From positions 1,111,001 through 1,175,000 of the forward strand of contig WPIO01000050.1 in NCBI GenBank assembly GCA_009760855.2: a DNA stretch of 64,000 nucleotides, given 5' to 3'. Positions 1 through 30,382 of the stretch are shown here, one piece after another (position 1 is the stretch's first letter; each line of letters starts with the position of its first letter). The translations under genes were made by a program, and so were the position numbers. Under the pieces are notes generated by a model, which was not told where the DNA came from, made no database searches, and saw only the letters and a list, made by a program, of their open reading frames with translations. The stretch is from Cristatella mucedo (Eukaryota > Bryozoa > Phylactolaemata > Cristatellidae).

Positions 1-185
1 AGAACAATTATAACATGTAAAGCACCCGACGGCGGCACTTGTGCCAACAGTCGAGCACTGTCCGAGAGTAATGGAAATGCGGCCCCTCACCCGCTGAGGA
101 ATGACAGCGAGCCAATTTCTGCAGCGACTCTAGCTGAGAGTGCCACCAGTGCAAGCTCTGCAGAGCGGCACCGCTCGCCCATTAC

Positions 186-413
186 CGTTCGCCTGGATGT
201 CAACCAAGCACAATTCTAACGTTGGAATGTCGGTAAAAGACAAGGTGACATTGTTTCCAAACTTGTACGTTCTACCACTTTGCGGAAATATTACTTCTTG
301 CGAGGGTGAACCTGAAAATAAATTAATGTGGCTCGCTCTTCCGACTCCGCTCTCAATCGAGGCGTTAAAAATGATGACCAGGAGATGGCTTTTCCTTCGG
401 CATCTCGGGTAGG
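186..413 (-). CDS. Third exon of the left-edge gene
   Basis: This segment follows an acceptor preceded by a pyrimidine-rich tract (ACACATTTTCAG). It is open for 76 codons to a donor GTAATG, phase 1 in and phase 1 out. The translation includes IIFNASIESG, SPSQEVIFPQSG and NNVTLSFTDIP, with sequons NAS and NVT, and reads like beta-strand-rich extracellular sequence. If the donor is not used, the frame stops at 130-132. It could be spliced directly to the exon at 1821-2112, or a symmetric phase-1 exon could lie between them. Confidence 0.42.
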
Positions 414-3400
414 CTGAAAATGTGTTGGCTCAGAGAAGCAATGCCAAGAGGACGAACAGCTCCACGGCCAGCAAGACTTTTAGCAATGCGACCATGTCCT
501 GGCATATCCTCACGGGCGGAATTACAGTTCGTGCTCTCGAGGAGTTAGCAAGCAGAGGATGTGCGGATGTACACGCGTCTACGTTACTGAGCATTATATT
601 GCATAGCCACGTAGGGCTGGATTATTGTTCAGAATAATTGATCAGCTATTTAGCATTTAATTAGCTCCTTGGGCGGATACCAGGGCGGGCTTGCTGCACC
701 AGCAGCCTGTCGCAGAGTGGGGGTCTCTTTCAGCGATTCTTCTTTCAGCGATGCAGTGATGATTATTGTCGATCGAGGCCGGGGCCGTCAGGGCATGCAG
801 CGCACGTATATTTGCCGGGCAAGTCAATGGGGAGTCAGCTATTTTTCCGCATCTGCGTAATTTTCCGGGAGCATTTGTAATCGCTTCGGCTTTGGCAATT
901 TGCTTGCACTAGGAGTAGAGAAAATTTAGCTTGCATCCCCTTCCTGTTTCGTGCCGGAAAGAAGCGCTTAATAAAAGCAAAAGCTTCAAGACTTGCAGCA
1001 GTGCACGGGGATAGTTTTCTGCCTCAAAGCGCCGCATGCCTAAAAATAAGGAGCGGGCAAGGAGCCAGCTGATCGTCGATCGTCGACCACTTGATCGTCA
1101 GCATCGACCAGAGAGCGAGTGATCAGTCAGCATCGATCGTCGATCGTCGAGCTCGTCAGCATCGATCGCGTGACCTCGCCGATTGTCCGCATCGGTTAGC
1201 GAGTGGTCAGTAAACTTGGCCGCCCTGCCAACAGCCACCGCTCCCTTTTGCCATCCTTTTCTCCTTCCTTGGAGACTGTTGGCGCACCTGCAATTCCATT
1301 CTGCTCTCATTCTCATCGCGTCTCAGCCGCATTGCTTAATATATGGGTACAGCCACCCCTCCCCCGAGGCCAGTACGAAAGTCCGGCCAGTACAAGCATC
1401 CGGTCCTGTAAGATCCTCGGGTCGTCGTCATCTCACGCGGCTGGCTCTGCGGCCTTTGTTCCTAGGGGGCGCTTCGGCGTCGCTCAGTTCGAAATCCACT
1501 CGGCGGCCACTAGTTAATGTTCTTTGCAAAGAGCTGCCGAGTCTCACTTTCGTTCTTTCTTTCTTTCGTTCTCTCCTACCTTCATTGTCGAGAGGGTGGT
1601 CCTGGCGAAATGATCTTATCCAAGCCCAGCTCTCTGAAGGCAGGCGCGGACAAAACTAGCGATTGAACAAATTTCGCGCATCGAATGTCGAACTGGCTTC
1701 AAGTGCCCTATTCAAGTCTGCTGCGGCCTTTCATTCACTTTGCCTCGACTGCGCCTGTCGTTTCATGGGGAGACATATTGAAATGCATAAGAATTTTCAG
1801 TTCGCAGTTGCGAGTCTTACTTGCGTTCGTCAGTCGAAGGGCCAAGCAAGTTTCTCCGACGTCGGCATGTAGATCTTCGCTTTCAAAATTGGTAACGTAA
1901 ACCGTCATTGTAATGGCACTTCCCGGCGGAGCCGCCAAGTGAGATGAGCAGTTTGAAATGAGAGCCTCGTTATAGAGCCGGACTGAGCCGCCGTCTTTTA
2001 GCAGTAGATTGGGACCGCAAATAGCGTACCGATCTAGAGGCGAGTTTGGTTGCTCTAAAATCGGTAAAAACGACCGTGATGCATCGCGGGTGCAGCATTG
2101 CCCCGCCCCGATCTGGAAACCATGGTTCATCGTAAGTTGATTGAGTTTATAATAAAAATAATAATGCACTTGATAAAGCGCCCTCAGAGAACTCAATCTC
2201 TTTCCAGGCGCTTAATATTTGCTGCAAAGAGAAACGCGATTGAATGGTGAGTGATATCATGCTTGATAAATAGCATGAATAACATGGTTAGTGGCAGCAT
2301 GCACAGTGTCAGCACGCATAAGCACATGAAGGACGAATCACAGGGACCCACTAAATTCTGTCCTAAATAGATGTGTTTTAAGCTTTTTTAAATGTGGTCA
2401 AGTCAGGGGATGTTCTGACATAGGTCGGGAGGGAGTTCCAAGGTTTTGGGAGCATACCAACTAAATGCACGGTCTCCGAAGGATTTGAGGTTTGTATGAG
2501 GTTTTGGTAAACTGTTGGATTCCGAAAAGCGGATGGTACAATGCTTGCCCTATTGGGGGAGTAGATCTGAGAGATAAGCTGGAGCCAAAGAATGAAGGGA
2601 CCAAAAAGTGAGTGACAAAACCTTGAAGTCGATCCGTTGCTTGACTGGGAGCCAGTGCAGGTAGGCGATAAGTAGTGTGATGTGGCAACTGCGACGCTCA
2701 CGACAGACAAGCCTAGCTGCAGAGTTTTGCACCAGCTGCAATCGCCTGATTGCACATGCCGGTAGGCCAGCAAGCAGTGAGTTGCAGAAGTCAAGACGGG
2801 ATGTCACAAATGCATGGACCAACTTATACGTGGTATAGCAATACGACCGAGGTCGTGGGGTTGAGCCCTGTGAATGATACGAGAAGCGCCTGGATAGAGG
2901 TTCAGTTCTCTTAGAGGGCTATATAAATTAATTAAGTATTTCTATCTACTAAATAAAGCAAAAAAGTCTGTCCGTCACACCGCAAGACGGCTCACTTCCG
3001 TCATGCGGCAAGATGGCGCACAGCGATGTCTTCCTTGACCATACTCTGACTATTTCTTACTCTGACTCAAAGAAGCGAGTCCGCAGGCACTGAGCTCTAG
3101 CACATTATTTGTTATCCACAAATTTTTTTTTTCGGTGGGCTTATAAGCGCTAGCTTTTTGTTCTCGTGCTCTCCTGCCAAAGATCGGTGAAAAGTCTTAA
3201 GCGGCTGTTCGAGAGAGCTTGAGTAAAAAGAGAGAGAGAGAGCGACCAAAAGGCCTTTATAAAAAAAAGCCTCCACAGACGAGAGCGACGACTCTTGAAG
3301 CCAATGTCGTTGAATCTCGCCCAATCTCGTTGGAAAGCAGATGAGCTGTCAAGCCGCCGTCATGGATGCCGCTACTGTGGTCAAGCGATTTCCCCACGTT

Positions 3401-3863
3401 CGAGGCAGGATTTCTCTGCAGCGCAAGACCTCTGCAGAAAAGGAAGCAGCGGCTGTGGACAGCAGCAAAGCCTCCAGCCACGAAGCCTCCAGCTCAGACC
3501 GGCCTTTCTCGCGAGCACCGTCCGTCTCATTCTACACCTGCTTGCCGTCGGTCAGCCTGCGTCTGGGGAAGTTTCCTGCTACCAAGGGCCGTTATCGGGC
3601 CAACGATTTCCCACGTGCGCCAGGAAGCAGCCTCCGGTGTCGGACAAATGCCGCAAGCAGCCGAAGCAAGCGAGCGCGGCGTCGCGCGCAGGGAAGACTG
3701 TGCGCCGCCGCCGCAGCCTAAGCGCTACAAACTTGCCCACGCCGCCGCCGCCGCCGCCGGCTTCGCTCTCCAGCGTGTCGAGAGTCGCGTCGTGGATTTC
3801 TGCCAGCACCACTGCCAGCGCTACAGCTATCAGGAAGCCTGCGGTCGAGCTCCGGCGATGCAT
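186..3863 (-). CDS. Uncharacterised secreted or membrane protein with CUB-like region, partial gene (three exons)
   Basis: I do not recognise this gene. Three minus-strand segments look like exons of one gene: a signal-peptide exon ending near 3741, a 292-nt exon at 1821-2112 and a 228-nt exon at 186-413. The second has acceptor TTTCCAG and donor GTAAGA. The third has acceptor TTTTCAG and donor GTAATG. The phases fit: phase 0 into the second exon and phase 1 between the second and third. The coding sequence has spaced cysteines, several N-glycosylation sequons (NCS, NAS, NVT) and a stretch PPGSAITMTVYVTNF, which resembles the core of a CUB domain. Together these suggest a secreted or type I membrane protein. 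The donor of the first exon is weak, and further exons may lie in the 1.4-1.6 kb introns. The gene continues beyond the left edge. The exon calls are inferred from open frames and splice sites only. Confidence 0.45.
414..1820. other. Intron of the left-edge gene; no further gene seen
   Basis: This stretch holds a GATCGTC-rich cluster at 1069-1176 and pyrimidine-rich sequence around 1240-1600. Overlapping open frames at 1183-1659 show no protein-like features. I see no additional exon that can be supported, although a small one could be present. Confidence 0.4.
1069..1176. repeat. GATCGTC-rich short repeat cluster
   Basis: The heptamer GATCGTC and the variants CATCGATCGTC and GTCAGCATCGA recur many times over about 110 bp, including two identical stretches of CGATCGTCGATCGTCGA. 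The cluster is partly palindromic because GATC and TCGA are self-complementary. Confidence 0.7.
1821..2112 (-). CDS. CUB-like exon of the left-edge gene
   Basis: This 292-nt open segment runs from an acceptor TTTCCAG (just above 2112) to a donor GTAAGA (just below 1821), phase 0 in and phase 1 out. It encodes about 97 residues with cysteines in the motifs QCCTR, YAICGP, SNCSS and ETCLAL. The stretch APPGSAITMTVYVTNF resembles the middle strands of a CUB domain, where a cysteine, a proline-glycine turn and alternating hydrophobic residues are typical. The sequon NCS fits secretion. The open frame continues past the donor to 1735, which is probably read-through into the intron. Confidence 0.5.
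2148..2826 (-). mobile_element. L2-A LINE, 5'-truncated copy
   Basis: From its AT-rich tail upward on the minus strand this copy has the L2-A tail (stem-forming GCGCC/GGCGC), the 3' untranslated region and the C-terminal part of the reverse-transcriptase frame (for example [17 protein letters not shown]). It is broken by frameshifts. It is cut off at the segment reading TSKLVHAF in intact copies, directly beside a SINE at 2830. It lies in an intron of the left-edge gene in the same orientation as that gene. Confidence 0.85.
2828..2950 (+). mobile_element. SINE2, tRNA-headed with L2-like tail
   Basis: The B-box-like GAGGTCGTGGGGTTGAGCC is followed by AAGCGCCTGGATAGAGGTT, CAGTTCTCTTAGAGGGCTAT and an A/T-rich end. 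The tail parallels the L2-A tail base by base. It is one of three SINE2 copies in the window. Confidence 0.65.
2950..3740. other. Intron or upstream sequence, nothing firmly identified
   Basis: Short open frames occur on both strands. A strong acceptor-like CTTCCTTTTCTGCAG on the minus strand near 3430 could mark another small exon of the left-edge gene, but no frame there looks convincing. Confidence 0.3.
3741..3863 (-). CDS. Candidate first exon with signal peptide
   Basis: Reading down from an ATG at 3863-3861, the frame begins MHRRSSTAGF, followed by a hydrophobic run rich in A, V and L and then acidic residues. This is a textbook signal peptide, with likely cleavage after about residue 21. 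The frame then enters a (GGC)n glycine tract. A possible phase-0 donor (GTGGGC) follows at 3740 but is weak, and the frame stays open to 3579. The region is GC-rich and CpG-rich, as expected for a promoter-proximal exon. Joining it to the exon at 1821-2112 is an inference. Confidence 0.35.
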
Positions 3864-4240
3864 TTCTGTTTCTATACAGAATCGGCCCGCTCCTAGCAAA
3901 TGGCGAGAGCCGAAGTGGCGTCGCCAGGAGAGAAGCTAGCTATGACGTAGACCGCTTGTTAGTCTGTGACGGCGGCGCGCGCCAGGCACGCCGCGCCGCG
4001 GCGGCGGCTGCGAACGTCGCGTGCGACTTTCGCGTCCAGTCAGAACTAGGCCGCCGAAAACGTAGCGCTCGCGGGGCGGTGCTCGTCTCAGCCGACTCGC
4101 GCGACGACCACTGGTGACGCCGGAGCCTTGTATCGCGGCTAGCAACTTGTAGGTGCTGCACAAACGCACGCAGATATGCCGACAGTTGCAGAAACACGGC
4201 TGCGACGATGGGCGCTCACACCTTAACATATCAAGTCCGT
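3864..4240. promoter_or_regulatory. CpG-rich region upstream of the signal-peptide exon
   Basis: The GC-rich, CpG-rich tract seen at 3340-4230 continues here. It lies directly upstream of the minus-strand ATG at 3863 and would be the promoter and 5' untranslated region of that gene. Open frames on both strands here are explained by composition. No specific factor site is claimed. Confidence 0.3.
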
Positions 4241-4800
4241 ATCCGTAATGCAGACAGGTCTATTATTTAGCGGCAGTTACTGGCGTTCAACAGCGGCCAT
4301 GAGGTAAACCGACGGCTCTGTGATCTAGAGCTCAAATCAGCACCAATGCCAACACGGGCGTACCGATGGGGGCAGGGTGCATAAGTCCCCGATGGCGGTA
4401 ACCCGGGTTACCGATTTTCCGCAAGTAGAATCGTAATTAATTATTAGTTTTGAGGATAGCTGCTCTGAAAATGTAGCGTTTCGAAGTCGAAAACGCCGTT
4501 GACCTGATTCAGTAGCAGTGCCATCAGAATCATGTCGTAGCAATCTCGCTATACAAATTAATTATATTATATTAATATCTGAATAACAATGTGGGCAAGA
4601 ACTCAATGAAAGGATACTCGCCACGGTTGGCTACAATGACGATATAAAAGATGTTAGCAATGATGTTCTCAACAACGCAGTGGAACTGGTGTGCAAGTTC
4701 TTGTAAACATTTCCCGGGAACTTCATTGCCACCCGCTGGTCTGAAAAGATGATGCAGAAGGTCCGGAATCGCGGCGTACTAGTACTCGCCTGGCGTAGCA
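4241..4800. other. No gene recognised
   Basis: Mixed-composition sequence with short AT-rich patches (near 4560). No recognised repeat family or exon was found. Confidence 0.4.
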
Positions 4801-5450
4801 ATGACGATTCCAAATCTCCAGCTGACAGTGGCAATCGTGATGGAGGTGACGGTCTTGAGAAGTCATTTAACTTGCATCGTCGGCCTACAGTTATACAGCT
4901 GCTCCTGCATCGCTTCCTCGCCGGGTTGGTGCTGTTGCTGGATCCGCTCAGACGGTGCGTCCCATCGCCAGCGAAAGGCTCCTACGAGCCAAAAGAAGAG
5001 CGCGATCGAACGCGTCAAGCAACGACTTGGGAATGACGAGTTTCTACGTATTCAGGAGCTGCGGACTCGGTTAGAGCCCGTCCGACGCGAGCTAAAACAA
5101 TGTGACGGCATCGTCATGATGACGATTAAGCTCGGATCGAGTCCCGCTCCGAGATCTGGAGTTTCATCTGGCCGTGCCGAATTATATCGCTGATAGTGAG
5201 GACGAAGATCCTGACAATGTTGGCGCGCCGTTGGTGATGGCATCTGATATGGCGCAGACTCGTGGCAGAAAAAAAGAGAGCGACGGCGCAGAAAGCTGCT
5301 CCGGGCGTGCAGATACGCTCCGTGGGGCGCCCGAAGAAGGTATCAGCGGTTGTCCCAAATCAGCCATCGATCTTAAGCTATTACTCGAAAAATAGGCTCA
5401 ATTTTTGCGATCGAGCCCTGGATTCTTACCCTGGATCAGCCGCTGCCCAC
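4801..5450 (+). pseudogene. Broken protein-like ORF with AT-hook-like and PIP-box-like motifs
   Basis: I do not recognise the family. Three plus-strand frames connect across two apparent single-base shifts. The first frame carries the charged helical stretch NDEFLRIQELRTRLEPVRRE and then DGIVMMTIKLGSSPAP. Near 5153 it passes to the next frame, which reads LEFHLAVPNYIADSEDEDPD. At an A7 run near 5271-5277 it passes to a frame containing RGRKK/KRATAQ, GRPKKVSAVV and NQPSILSYYSK. RGRKK and GRPKK look like AT-hook cores, and QPSILSYY fits the PCNA-binding Q-x-x-I-x-x-Y-Y pattern. It could be an old transposase, a host pseudogene, or a gene with sequencing indels. Nothing upstream shows a start or splice structure. 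Confidence 0.4.
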
Positions 5451-5603
5451 TTGCACAATAGAAATCATCGTTTTCGAAATCACCGTCTTTCCGGTGACAA
5501 ATTGAACTCAATGAGCCCGATATTTTTTAGCCTATTTGCATATAATTTGGACGAAAATTCAGGTAGTTATTGCAGTCCGCTCGAACCCGGATTACCATGG
5601 TAG

Positions 5604-6086
5604 CCTGAGTTACTGCCACCGAGCTCATTACATTGCATTTGTCCCCGGGTGCTGGACCAGGGGCACTGAATCGGGGGCACCAGGGGGAGGGGTGCCAAGG
5701 TGGGTGTCTAATACTGGGTTGGGGGCCATCTGTGCAATTAGTCCCCGGGTGCACAATATTCTAGGAACGTCTCTGAATGCCAATGCCTAGATTCTCGAAC
5801 ACTGACTGCCAACCTATCTCAGGGCGCCGGCTTTTTTGAAGGCAACGGCAATAAACAATCGCACTATCGTGTACAATAACTACCGCCATAATCCGGCTGA
5901 TTTAGCTGGCGCCGCCGTTTCACTTCTCCTAACCTGTTAAACATTCCGCAAGACTGGCTTGCAGTAAGAGTGGTAAGCCTTGTTCATCTCGACCTCAGTG
6001 AAACGGACACAGGCACAAAGTATCTGCTGAGAAGAAAGTGAATCAGCTGAGAGCGTGCACACTCTGGAAAGCCCACGACGGCGGAG
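5604..6086. other. No gene recognised
   Basis: There is a short near-repeat of GTCCCCGGGTGC at about 5642 and 5742. Otherwise I see nothing in this stretch. Confidence 0.4.
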
Positions 6087-6200
6087 AAAATAATGATAAC
6101 GATAAGAGTAATAACAATGCACTTGGTAAAGCGCCCTCAGAGAACTCGGTCTCTTTCTAGAAGCTTCGCATTTGCTGCTAGTGGAAACTAATGCTAATGA
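6087..6200 (-). mobile_element. L2-A tail fragment
   Basis: An AT-rich tract is followed by GCACTTGGTAAAGCGCCCTC and AGAGAACTCGGTCTC, the reverse complement of the L2-A 3' tail. Only the extreme 3' end is present. Confidence 0.75.
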
Positions 6201-6770
6201 AATATTTATGATGTTAGTTATGCATGGCAGCAGCAGATCAATGCGCCGTAGATGCAGAGCAGTGGGAATAGGGTCCAGAGGACTAGACTTCTTTGATTGG
6301 GATATTAACCTTAGGACGAGGTCACTAGTGACCTCATAATGTCACTGCAAACAGAGCTGTTCATTGCCTCCCACACGACGGGAGGTTAAGAAACGTGACT
6401 GCATAGAGAAAAAACAAAATTTTATTATAAATTTTGCCGAAAGATAACAGAAAGTCTCCTTCGACACGAGTTCGAAGTTTCTTTTTGAACATATAGACGG
6501 TCTCTTCCAGTTCAGGGTGCAGAGAAGGTGCATAAAAACGAGCTAATAGAATTTTACCTTCTTCGTTGCAGTCTTCGCGAAGATATATGATTTCGCGATG
6601 AACATTCTATCATTTCAATAAAAGTACTGCCACTTATTCTAGGAGCCGGTGCTCGTAGCCAATCTAATCAACGACGGTAAGTAGCTAAGGGAACAACGTA
6701 GAAATGTACCTATGCTTCAATTCTTCCCAACACCCAGCACGTCTAATTCTTAGAACTCTCTTACTGCACG
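6201..6770. other. No gene recognised
   Basis: AT-rich sequence with no recognised exon or repeat family. Confidence 0.4.
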
Positions 6771-6774
6771 TGTT

Positions 6775-7245
6775 GATGACATCCGTGCATAAATGGCTGC
6801 TAACCTTCTTAAATTGAATGATGATAAAACCAAATTACTAGTTATGGGCAAACCAACTGTGATTCAGAAATTGGACAACCTAGCGCTCAAAATCTATATG
6901 CTTTAATCTAATCTCTATGCGTCAGAAAATCCCCCGACTTGACCACATTTAAAAAGAACTTAAAAAACACCTATTGAGAACAGCATTTAGTGGGTCCCTG
7001 TGATTCGTCCTTCATGTGCTTATGCGTGCTGACGCTGTGCATGCTGCCACTAACCACATTTGCATGCTGACCCCGTGCATGTTACCCCTAACCATGTTAT
7101 TCATGTTGTTTGTTTATCAAGCATGATATTACTCACCATTAAATTGCATTTCCATTTGCAGCAAATATAAAGTGCATAGAAAGAGATTGAGTTCTCTGAG
7201 GGCGCTTTATCAAGTGCATTATTATTATTATTATTATTGTTACTC
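6775..7245 (+). mobile_element. L2-A LINE fragment with internal deletion
   Basis: The first 130 bp match the reverse-transcriptase segment around [14 protein letters not shown]. The sequence then jumps at about 6925 to the C-terminal end of the frame (PDLTTFKKNLK in intact copies), followed by the 3' untranslated region and an (ATT)n tail. About 600 bp of the standard element are missing. Confidence 0.8.
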
Positions 7246-7304
7246 TAAAATCCTATCTCCTGGTGAATCTGTACTCAATCTATACGTCCTGCTCCAAACT
7301 CATC

Positions 7305-8035
7305 TTTTACACGACGACTCTATCAGCTTCAAAGTTTAATCCGCATACTTTAAGCTAGAAGCCATTGCTAAAATAAATTCGGGCTTGCTCAGACAGAAAC
7401 ATGTATACTACATCTAAGTTGCTCGACGCATGTGTGATATTCGTTCTCGACTTCTGTGATTCACTGCTTCCTTGCCTACAGCCCTATGCCATCCGGTGCT
7501 TACATTTGATGCAAAACTCTACAGCTAGGCTTGTCTGTCGTGAGCACCGAAATTGCCACATAGCATTACATCTTGCCGACCAGCACTGGCTACCAGTCAA
7601 GCAACGCATCGACTTCACTTTTAGGTCCCTTCATTCTTTGGCTCCAACCAACCTATCAGATTTACTCCTTCATCAGGCTATGGGTTGTGCCACCCGCTTT
7701 CGGGAATCTAATCGTGCACATATACCTCATAAGAACTTCAAATCCTTTGGAGACGATGCCTTTAGTTGGTATGCTCCTAAAGCCGGAACACGCTCTTGAC
7801 TGACGTCATGACTTCGCCCGACTTGACGATTTTGAAAAAGAAGCTAAAAGGCACCAGTTTCTCATAGCATTTAATGAGTCCTTGTGATTAGTCATTGTCC
7901 GCCTATGCGTGCTGATACTGTGCATGCTGTCACTGACCGCATTTTCATGCTGACACTGTGCACGCCACCTCAAAGGCTTTTGGACATTTCGCATGTTACA
8001 GCTAGCCATTCAATCATGCTTCTCTTACTGCATGT
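7305..8035 (+). mobile_element. L2-A LINE relic
   Basis: This older copy is open for 132 codons (7401-7799) with recognisable LINE C-terminal motifs such as LDFCDSLLPCLQPYAIRCLH and [12 protein letters not shown]. It has many substitutions and no clear (ATT)n tail. Confidence 0.8.
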
Positions 8036-8045
8036 GTAGAGTGCC

Positions 8046-9310
8046 AATATTATGTTCTGTTATAGTGGTACAACAATGTATTAGCAGATTACAATTAATA
8101 AATATCCGTACGAGATCAAGACTACGGGATTAAGATGTATTAGCTCACGAACGCATTGCTGGATGTTGATCCTTTACAGATATCCGAGTCTCCGACGGCT
8201 CTCGAAGGTATAGTAATCAGCACAGAAAATTAAGAGGCCGATCTTGAACTTTAACGCTTGTTTATTCACGTTTTACAACGAGTTTGCGTTTGAGCTGGCT
8301 AGTGAGGCTAAAACACCAAGGGCAGAACCATCTATGCTAACCTGAGGTAAATCACTTATGCTTTGCGGCTTAGAGCCAGTCGTCAGCTGATCCACCCACG
8401 TTCTCGAGGGATCCTTAGGAACAAGCTGCTTTTGATTTGATGCGATAGATTTTGAACGTGGTCATCTTTATTCAGTCATTCAAACTGCTGACGTTACTTG
8501 CTAGCTGATGCACTGCAACGCCCATATACGTTCATTAAGGCTTGCAGGGTCCCGTGTGTGAATTTAGGTTTTTTGTAGCTGCTACAGTTTTTGAGGCCGC
8601 CCACCGAATCTGACGCTTCAAAATCCTTTCGTTCTTGTTTCGTTTGAGCCTCGTGTCGTTGGTGAACTAATAGTGGCTGGCAATTACGCCTTTGGTCTTT
8701 GCAAGTCTTCGAGTCACTCTAGACTGCAGCGGATCGCTCGGTGGCGGCGCTTGTCGATAATCTGAGCTAAAGCGTACACGCGAATATTTACACCCTCATC
8801 AGGCTAGAATCAGGTGGGAAAGCTCCGGCAGCCGCGTGGCATCCATGTGAGGCAAGCGAAGCTGATATCGAATTCGGTGGCCCACTAGATTGGGTAGCCT
8901 AGCTTGCCTAGATCGCTGTAGCCTCGCTTTCGTTGTAAGCTGGGTACGAACGCGACTGACGACCACTGCGCCTGGCTGTGGCTCCACCACGCCTGGCTGT
9001 GGCTGAAGTGAGTACTGAGAAGGATGGCTGCTCAATTTTGCGATTTTGAGCTGCTCCGAATGCCAAGATATTCGCCATGATGGTTTCTGTTGGCAGTTCG
9101 AAAACTTGCATTCATCCAGTGCCACCAAGAAGCAACTGAATTATAAAGGGTTAGTGCGTTTTTTCAATTTCCGGCATCCCTTCCTTTCGGTCTCTGCAGC
9201 TGGTCGTAGATAGCTACGATCCATCGCTTGTCATTCTCCAAAGGAAAAACCAAAGGCAAATTACCGCCGCGATCTATTGAAGGAACTGTGGCCGAGGCTG
9301 TGGTGAATCG
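8046..9310. other. No gene recognised
   Basis: A 109-codon minus-strand open frame (8799-9128) contains a short internal repeat (QPQPGVVEPQPGAVV) but matches no family I recognise. The rest shows no repeat family or exon. Confidence 0.4.
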
Positions 9311-9312
9311 TA

Positions 9313-9365
9313 ACAAGGGCTGAGGGCGCTTTATCAAGTGTATTATTATTATCATTATTATTATA
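9313..9365 (+). mobile_element. L2-A tail fragment
   Basis: TGAGGGCGCTTTATCAAGTG followed by an (ATT)n-type tail is the extreme 3' end of L2-A. Confidence 0.7.
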
Positions 9366-9499
9366 AGGGCGGTCTGGAGAATATACTGCTTTAATTAAGC
9401 TCATGAGTATATAGCTTATATTTAAGTCACGCTTACAAAGCGCTCTAAGCTGAGATTAGAGGGCCTAGAAGAAACAGTGAACAATGTTATTTCATTTAT

Positions 9500-9565
9500 A
9501 TAAGGTACAGCGCCTAGAAAGAGACTGAGTTCTGAGGACCCTTTGTCAAGTGTATTCTTATTATA
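9500..9565 (+). mobile_element. L2-A tail fragment
   Basis: AGCGCCTAGAAAGAGACTGA followed by a degraded arm and an AT-rich end is a 3' end of L2-A. Confidence 0.65.
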
Positions 9566-9714
9566 AAAATGAGGCATGATTCGACGGCCTCCGAGACTAG
9601 AAGGAAAACTAATAATATCCCAGACACGATCTCATCCCTGTCGGAGACTAGGGGGGCGGGAGGGGAGTCGCGCGCGCACTTCCGTCGCTGTCGTTCGCAC
9701 AATCGTGTTTCCTT

Positions 9715-9800
9715 GGCAGCAAAAGTAAAGCACCTAGAAGAAGGTTTAGCTCTCTGAGGTCGCTTTATAAAGTGTGTTATTATTATTATTACTTCTTCAA
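9715..9800 (+). mobile_element. L2-A tail fragment
   Basis: AAAGCACCTAGAAGAAGGTT, then CTCTGAGGTCGCTTTATAAA and (TTA)n form a diverged L2-A 3' end about 340 bp upstream of the UTP18 start codon. Confidence 0.65.
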
Positions 9801-10135
9801 ATCAAATCAAACATTTCGTCTGACCTAGTTGAATGGTCTACGACGCTAGCAAGTAGCGCAGCAAGTGCTCGGGTCCACGGCGAGAGCCGACGGTGCACGG
9901 TAGTGACCACTGGGAACTCGAGGCTGACCAGTAGAAGATCTTACGTAGTGAATATTGCATTGCCGTACGAAGTCTTTTCGATATATAATTAATATTCGAA
10001 GGAACTAAATGCGATGGCGCACTTTACGACTTAAATGCTTCTGCCAGTCGTTTCTGTTAAGCAAGCATTCGAGCGGCACAGACTTCCGGTACTACCGCGT
10101 GGAGGTCGCGCCGTCCGAACTGCACAGCGTCAGCG
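9801..10135 (+). promoter_or_regulatory. Presumed UTP18 promoter and 5' leader
   Basis: This stretch lies immediately upstream of the UTP18 start codon and becomes GC-rich after about 10040. An AT-rich TCGATATATAATTAATATTC lies about 150 bp before the ATG and could act as a core element. This assignment rests on position only. Confidence 0.3.

Positions 10136-30382
<20,247 letters not shown>

Noticed and set aside
3295-3939. Plus-strand open frame of 214 codons and its neighbours
   Set aside because: All frames are open here because of the GC-rich composition. None shows protein-like features except the minus-strand signal peptide.
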